NCBI RefSeq assembly: GCF_019457595.1
Contig: NZ_CP080419.1
Location: 558,001 to 622,000 of the forward strand
DNA: 64,000 nucleotides
Direction of reading: 5' to 3'
From: Shewanella psychrotolerans
Lineage (GTDB): Bacteria; Pseudomonadota; Gammaproteobacteria; Enterobacterales; Shewanellaceae
The notes beneath the pieces are model-generated. The model was given only the letters and a program-made list of their open reading frames with translations. It ran no database searches and had not been told where the DNA came from. Positions 63,549 through 64,000 of the stretch are shown in pieces; positions within the stretch are counted from its first letter, which is position 1, and the number at the start of each line of letters is the position of its first letter. A program made the position numbers and the translations under genes.

Positions 63549-64000
63549 TGGTTAAGAATATTATTGATTGGATTGATGCACGTATTCCTATGACGGCGAC
63601 CTATAACCGTCATGTCGGACAATATGCGACGCCTACTAACTTTAACTTTTGGTACTTCTTTGGCTCGCTAGCCATGTTGGTACTTGTTAACCAGCTGCTA
63701 ACCGGTATCTGGCTAACCATGAACTATGTACCGACTGCAGAAGGTGCGTTTGCCTCTATCGAATACATCATGCGTGATGTGGAGTATGGCTGGCTATTAC
63801 GTTACATGCACTCAACGGGGGCCTCAGCCTTCTTTGTGGTGATCTACCTGCACATGTTCCGTGGACTGCTCTATGGTTCATACCAAAAGCCAAGAGAACT
63901 ACTCTGGCTGTTTGGGATGTTGATCTTCTTGGTACTGATGGCTGAAGCCTTTATGGGGTATCTGCTGCCATGGGGACAAATGTCTTACTGGGGAGCTCAG
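63548..64000 (+). CDS. petB: Cytochrome b subunit of bc1 complex (5' part)
   Basis: 151 codons visible before the right edge. It begins MVKNIIDWIDARIP and has the first helices of cytochrome b, with heme-ligand His in LLRYMHSTGASAFF and YLHMFRGLLYGSY, and LPWGQMSYWGA at the edge, which is the conserved Qo-side helix start. The ATG overlaps the petA stop, so petABC is one operon. Confidence 0.96.
   Translation, partial: MVKNIIDWIDARIPMTATYNRHVGQYATPTNFNFWYFFGSLAMLVLVNQLLTGIWLTMNYVPTAEGAFASIEYIMRDVEYGWLLRYMHSTGASAFFVVIYLHMFRGLLYGSYQKPRELLWLFGMLIFLVLMAEAFMGYLLPWGQMSYWGAQ

Overview
The window reads as a chromosomal segment of a marine Shewanella-like gammaproteobacterium. The basis is the octaheme tetrathionate reductase family cytochrome with its DUF3373 porin, a pentaheme nitrite reductase with a CWTCK heme site, many small conserved Shewanella-type hypotheticals (DUF2999, CWC protein), and a core block in the enterobacterial/Shewanella order mscM, psd, rsgA, orn, tRNA-Gly, nnr, tsaE, amiB, mutL, miaA, hfq, hflX, hflK, hflC, then petAB. 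Genus is an inference from memory of gene content; no database was searched.

Layout. 0-5.5 kb: the start of a chemoreceptor gene that runs off the left edge, a long gene-free stretch, small conserved hypotheticals and an orphan FliB-type lysine N-methylase. 5.5-11.9 kb: transport and flavin genes. A Na+/alanine-or-glycine symporter is preceded by a tandem glycine riboswitch; a SulP permease, a CstA-type carrier and a flavin reductase-like protein follow. 12-16.3 kb: a dCache chemoreceptor, ppiB, a DUF134/NifX-like pair with a Cys-rich tail, and a thioredoxin-like protein. 16.5-24.4 kb: an anaerobic respiration block with NnrS, NrfA, a MOT1-type permease, and the monoheme cytochrome / DUF3373 porin / octaheme cytochrome operon with an Fnr(EtrA)-like site upstream. 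25-32.5 kb: a TraF-like outer-membrane protein, a TauE permease, and the methionine regulon (metJ, metB, metL, metF) with three visible arrays of MetJ boxes. 32.8-42.8 kb: bfd with a Fur-like box, a dehydrogenase, a 475-bp MITE-like element, GDPD, mscM, an EamA transporter, psd, rsgA and orn.

42.8-52.4 kb is the most unusual part. A tRNA-Gly(GCC) array starts behind a strong promoter with four identical intact genes. It also holds five aberrant tRNA-Gly-like copies with expanded D and T loops, the last four repeated at exactly 138 bp. The next 7 kb is a catabolic-looking operon: class III CoA-transferase, two MaoC hydratases, an acyl-CoA ligase lacking the usual A10 lysine, two crotonases, and an exported SxxK serine hydrolase. 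It sits between tRNA-Gly and nnr, so it looks like an insertion into an otherwise conserved block. Its substrate cannot be read from the sequence.

52.7-64 kb returns to conserved housekeeping: nnr-tsaE-amiB-mutL-miaA-hfq-hflX-hflK-hflC and the start of the cytochrome bc1 operon petAB, with petB cut by the right edge.
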